Notes under the pieces: model-generated
Databases searched by the model: none
Told to the model about the DNA's origin: nothing
What the model saw: the letters and a program-made list of their open reading frames with translations, nothing else
Source of the DNA: Niastella sp. OAS944
GTDB lineage: Bacteria; Bacteroidota; Bacteroidia; Chitinophagales; Chitinophagaceae
Assembly: GCA_024809215.1 (NCBI GenBank)
Contig: JANUBW010000009.1
Location: 186,001 to 250,000, forward strand
DNA: 64,000 bases
Reading direction: 5' to 3'
Translations under genes and position numbers: made by a program
Part shown: piece after piece, positions 61,573 through 64,000 of the stretch
How the letters are laid out: every line of letters begins with the position of its first letter
Position numbering within the stretch: the stretch's first letter is position 1

Positions 61573-63225
61573 ATGATGAAGAAACACAACCTGATTGTCT
61601 TTGTGCTTGCTGCCATGGCAGGCATGTATTCGGCAAAGGCGCAAACCGCTAAGTCTCCGTATTCCTGGAAGAATCTGCCTAAGATAGCCGAGCCGAAATT
61701 CAGGCGCGATACCATGAGTATTGAAAAATTTGGGGCCATTGCTGATGGACTTACATTGAACACCGTCAGCATTAATAAGGCCATAGCTACCTGTAGTGCC
61801 AAAGGCGGCGGGGTAGTGCTGGTGCCCGGTGGCGTTTGGCTTACAGGACCCGTTGAAATGAAGAACAATGTAAACCTGCATATAGAACGCGACGCCATTC
61901 TTTTATTCTCCAATGATTTTGACCAATATCCATTGGTGGAAGGAACGTATGAGGGAAGAACTTCGGCACGCAACCAATCGCCCATCTTTGGTAATAACCT
62001 GGAAAATATAGCCATCACCGGCCGCGGTATCATCGATGGCAATGGCGATGTATGGCGTATGGTAGGTAAAGATAAGCTTACCGAAAGAGAATGGAAGGCA
62101 AAAAAAGCATCGGGTGGTTTGGTAAGCGCCGATGACCGCATTTGGTTCCCCTCTGCCAAAACCAAACTGGCTTTTGATACAAAAAGAGGCACCGCTTTAT
62201 TGCCCGGACAAACATTAAAAGATTTTGAAGATATAAAGGATTTTTTACGTCCCAACCTGCTTGTGTTCACCAATTGTAAAAAGGTATTGCTCGAAGGCGT
62301 GACATTCCAGAATTCACCCGCCTGGTGTTTACACCCTGTTCTTTGTGAAGATCTCACCATTAGAAATGTATTTGCAAAGAACCCCGACTATGCGCAAAAC
62401 GGTGATGGGCTCGATGTGGAGAGTTGTAAGAATGTACTGATAGAAGGTTGTACGTTCGATGTTGGTGATGATGGTATTTGTATAAAATCGGGTAAAGATG
62501 AAGAAGGTAGAAAAAGAGGCAGGCCAACTGAAAATGTGATCATAAGAAATAATGTGGTTTACAAAGCCCATGGTGGTTTTGTGATTGGTTCCGAAATGAG
62601 TGGTGGCGCCCGCAATATATTTGTATACGATTGTTCTTTTATGGGTACCGATATTGGGCTGCGTTTTAAAACAGCCCGTGGCCGAGGTGGGGTAGTAGAG
62701 AATATTTTTGTGAAGAATATTCGCATGAAGGATATTGAAGGGGATGCCATTTTATGGGATATGTATTATTTCACCAAACCGCCTAAAGCCGGTGAGGCCG
62801 TGGAAGTGCCACCGGTTACAGATGGTACGCCAAGGTTCCGCAATTTCCAGATCTCCGATATTGTATGTAATGGCGCCAAAAGAGGCATTTTTATTCGCGG
62901 GTTACCCGAAATGAAGGTGAAGGATATTGAGCTGAGCAACATTGTGCTAAAGACCGATAAAGGGGCCGAGATCATTGAAGCCAATGATATTCGAATGAAA
63001 GATGTTACGCTTATAAGCGATAAAGAGAGCCCGGTGGTATATGTTGAATCGGGTTCCAATATTACTTTAAACGGATTCAGGTATTCACCCAATGCCGGTT
63101 TGTTGTTCAGCATCAATGGCGATAAAAATGCGAACATCAGGGTGCAGAATGCCAATGTGCCTAATAGCCCCAATAAAGTGGCATTTAATAATGGGGCAGA
63201 TCCATCGGTGTTGATCATGAATTAA
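61573..63225 (+). CDS. Secreted glycoside hydrolase family 28 polygalacturonase-like enzyme
   Basis: 550 aa from the ATG at 61573; a second ATG follows at once. Signal peptide to about residue 24 (MYSAKAQT). Right-handed beta-helix with all GH28 catalytic features: NGDGLDVES (D278), DVGDDGICIKS (D299, D300), HGGFVIGSE (H333) and RFK (R364, K366). It should hydrolyse galacturonosyl links in pectin or a related polymer. Length is above the roughly 400-450 of fungal enzymes, as usual in Bacteroidota. Together with PL1 at 13.9 kb it indicates pectin use. A strong terminator follows. Confidence 0.92.
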   Translation: MMKKHNLIVFVLAAMAGMYSAKAQTAKSPYSWKNLPKIAEPKFRRDTMSIEKFGAIADGLTLNTVSINKAIATCSAKGGGVVLVPGGVWLTGPVEMKNNVNLHIERDAILLFSNDFDQYPLVEGTYEGRTSARNQSPIFGNNLENIAITGRGIIDGNGDVWRMVGKDKLTEREWKAKKASGGLVSADDRIWFPSAKTKLAFDTKRGTALLPGQTLKDFEDIKDFLRPNLLVFTNCKKVLLEGVTFQNSPAWCLHPVLCEDLTIRNVFAKNPDYAQNGDGLDVESCKNVLIEGCTFDVGDDGICIKSGKDEEGRKRGRPTENVIIRNNVVYKAHGGFVIGSEMSGGARNIFVYDCSFMGTDIGLRFKTARGRGGVVENIFVKNIRMKDIEGDAILWDMYYFTKPPKAGEAVEVPPVTDGTPRFRNFQISDIVCNGAKRGIFIRGLPEMKVKDIELSNIVLKTDKGAEIIEANDIRMKDVTLISDKESPVVYVESGSNITLNGFRYSPNAGLLFSINGDKNANIRVQNANVPNSPNKVAFNNGADPSVLIMN

Positions 63226-63260
63226 GATATTGAACGTTTTCTCAGAACCACACAGCTCAT

Positions 63261-63299
63261 GGTGAGTTCCCGCCAACTGGCGGGGTACTCACCTTTTTT
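63261..63299 (+). terminator. Terminator after GH28
   Basis: GGTGAGT plus TCCCGCC (63261-63274) pairs with GGCGGGG plus ACTCACC (63279-63293) around an AACT loop, and six Ts follow. Confidence 0.85.
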
Positions 63300-63316
63300 A
63301 TTGGCCGGCAATGAGG

Positions 63317-63324
63317 TACCTTTG
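63317..63324 (+). promoter_or_regulatory. Possible -7 box TACCTTTG just before the MFS gene
   Basis: Exact TAnnTTTG match that ends only 7 bp before the ATG at 63332. If active, the mRNA would have almost no leader. A TTG at 63301 is closer than the usual -33 distance. Confidence 0.4.
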
Positions 63325-63331
63325 CGTACGA

Positions 63332-64000
63332 ATGAATAATACTAAACCCAAAAGCAACTTTTACCTGATTCTCATTCTTGGCCTTTTGTCGGCCATAGGG
63401 CCTTTTTCCATCGATATGTACCTGCCGGCATTTCCTGATATTGCCAGGGGGCTAAACACCACCGAATCGAAGGTGTTGCTTTCGTTGTCGAGCTTTTTTA
63501 TTGGGATCTCTGCCGGGCAGTTAATATACGGTCCGCTGCTGGAGCGTTATGGCAGAAAGAAACCATTGTATGTTGGTCTTTCCATTTATTTACTGGCTTC
63601 ACTGGGTTGTGCTTTGGCCGCATCGGTAAATGCATTGATAACGCTTCGCCTGCTGCAGGCGCTGGGTGGTTGTGTGGGTATGGTGGCGGCCCGCGCCATG
63701 GTGCGCGATATGTTCGATGTAAGGGAGAATGCCAAAGTATTTTCATTGCTGATGTTGGTGGTGGCGGTATCGCCCATTATTGCACCTACGGCAGGTGGTT
63801 ATGTTACTGCGTTGCTGGGCTGGCGCTGGGTGTTTATAATGCTGATGATCATTAATGTGATCATTCTTATAGGCATTTATTTTTTGTTGCCCGAAAGTAA
63901 ACAGCCCGATCCCAGCTTTTCATTAAAGCCGGTGCCCATCATCAATAACTTTGCAAGCGTTATAAAGCATCCGCAGTTTTATACATATGCATTAACGGCA
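63332..64000 (+). CDS. Bcr/CflA-type multidrug efflux MFS transporter (3' end missing)
   Basis: 223 codons are visible before the window ends. The opening NFYLILILGLLSAIGPFSID plus MYLPAFPDIA is the Bcr/CflA signature. Membrane helices follow, with the MFS loop YGPLLERYGRKKPLY between helices 2 and 3 and the helix 4-5 block RAMVRDMFD. Proton-driven export of drugs such as bicyclomycin or sulfonamides is the family role; the real substrate is not inferable. The gene is separated from GH28 by a terminator. Confidence 0.9.
   Translation, partial: MNNTKPKSNFYLILILGLLSAIGPFSIDMYLPAFPDIARGLNTTESKVLLSLSSFFIGISAGQLIYGPLLERYGRKKPLYVGLSIYLLASLGCALAASVNALITLRLLQALGGCVGMVAARAMVRDMFDVRENAKVFSLLMLVVAVSPIIAPTAGGYVTALLGWRWVFIMLMIINVIILIGIYFLLPESKQPDPSFSLKPVPIINNFASVIKHPQFYTYALTA

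Noticed and set aside
61539-62360. 273-codon open frame on the minus strand opposite GH28
   Set aside because: The plus-strand GH28 has signal peptide and all catalytic motifs; the antisense frame has none.

Overview
The window looks like chromosomal DNA of a Bacteroidota bacterium, most likely a Chitinophagaceae member (Niastella/Chitinophaga-like; the family is an inference). The evidence is two SusC/SusD outer-membrane uptake pairs, a sigma/FecR/STN-SusC signalling set, LytTR two-component genes, DUF5107, DUF6528 and DUF3526 proteins, and several promoters with a TAnnTTTG -7 box. I saw no rRNA, tRNA, transposase, integrase, CRISPR array or phage gene.

Layout. 1-3.4 kb: split DsbD-type thiol-disulfide reductase and a cysteine desulfurase. 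3.5-10.7 kb: ECF sigma factor divergent from FecR, STN-type SusC and SusD. 10.8-17.1 kb: CbpA/CbpM chaperone pair, TlpA-like reductase, small ABM-like protein, PL1 pectate lyase, DUF892 protein, YihY/BrkB membrane protein. 17.3-26.3 kb: GH3 beta-glucosidase, convergent GH2-DUF5107/TPR operon, small membrane protein. 26.4-29.3 kb: AraC regulator, siderophore-interacting flavoprotein, CDF metal exporter, lone LytTR domain. 29.3-34.3 kb: phased-repeat region, uncharacterised 189-aa protein, MacB/FtsX permease, YdeI-like protein, lipoprotein. 34.4-42.8 kb: LytS/LytTR two-component pair with a TonB-dependent receptor, HExxH metalloprotease-like protein, old yellow enzyme, small secreted protein. 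43-48.4 kb: second SusC/SusD pair and YbaB. 48.6-56 kb: five-gene plus-strand set (small CxxC protein, ABC ATPase, siderophore-type TonB receptor, two DUF3526 permeases) converging on a DUF6528 protein. 56.1-60.5 kb: minus-strand kaiC-kaiB-kaiB-histidine kinase-response regulator operon ending in a hairpin-rich tandem repeat. 60.9-64 kb: orphan C-terminal domain of a flavin monooxygenase, GH28 polygalacturonase, start of a Bcr/CflA-type MFS exporter.

How the parts work together. PL1, GH28, GH2, GH3 and two SusCD pairs suggest plant cell-wall (pectin-like) glycan use, but they are scattered rather than a compact PUL. The first SusCD pair is probably controlled by transmembrane signalling from its STN domain to FecR to the sigma factor. 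The strongest candidates for undescribed biology are the KaiC/KaiB/KaiB/kinase/regulator operon, whose KaiC has a coiled-coil tail; the DUF3526 ABC/TonB-receptor locus; and a recurring class of low-complexity inverted repeats made of short repeated words. These repeats occupy many intergenic gaps, and related words sit in frame inside the fecR coding sequence.
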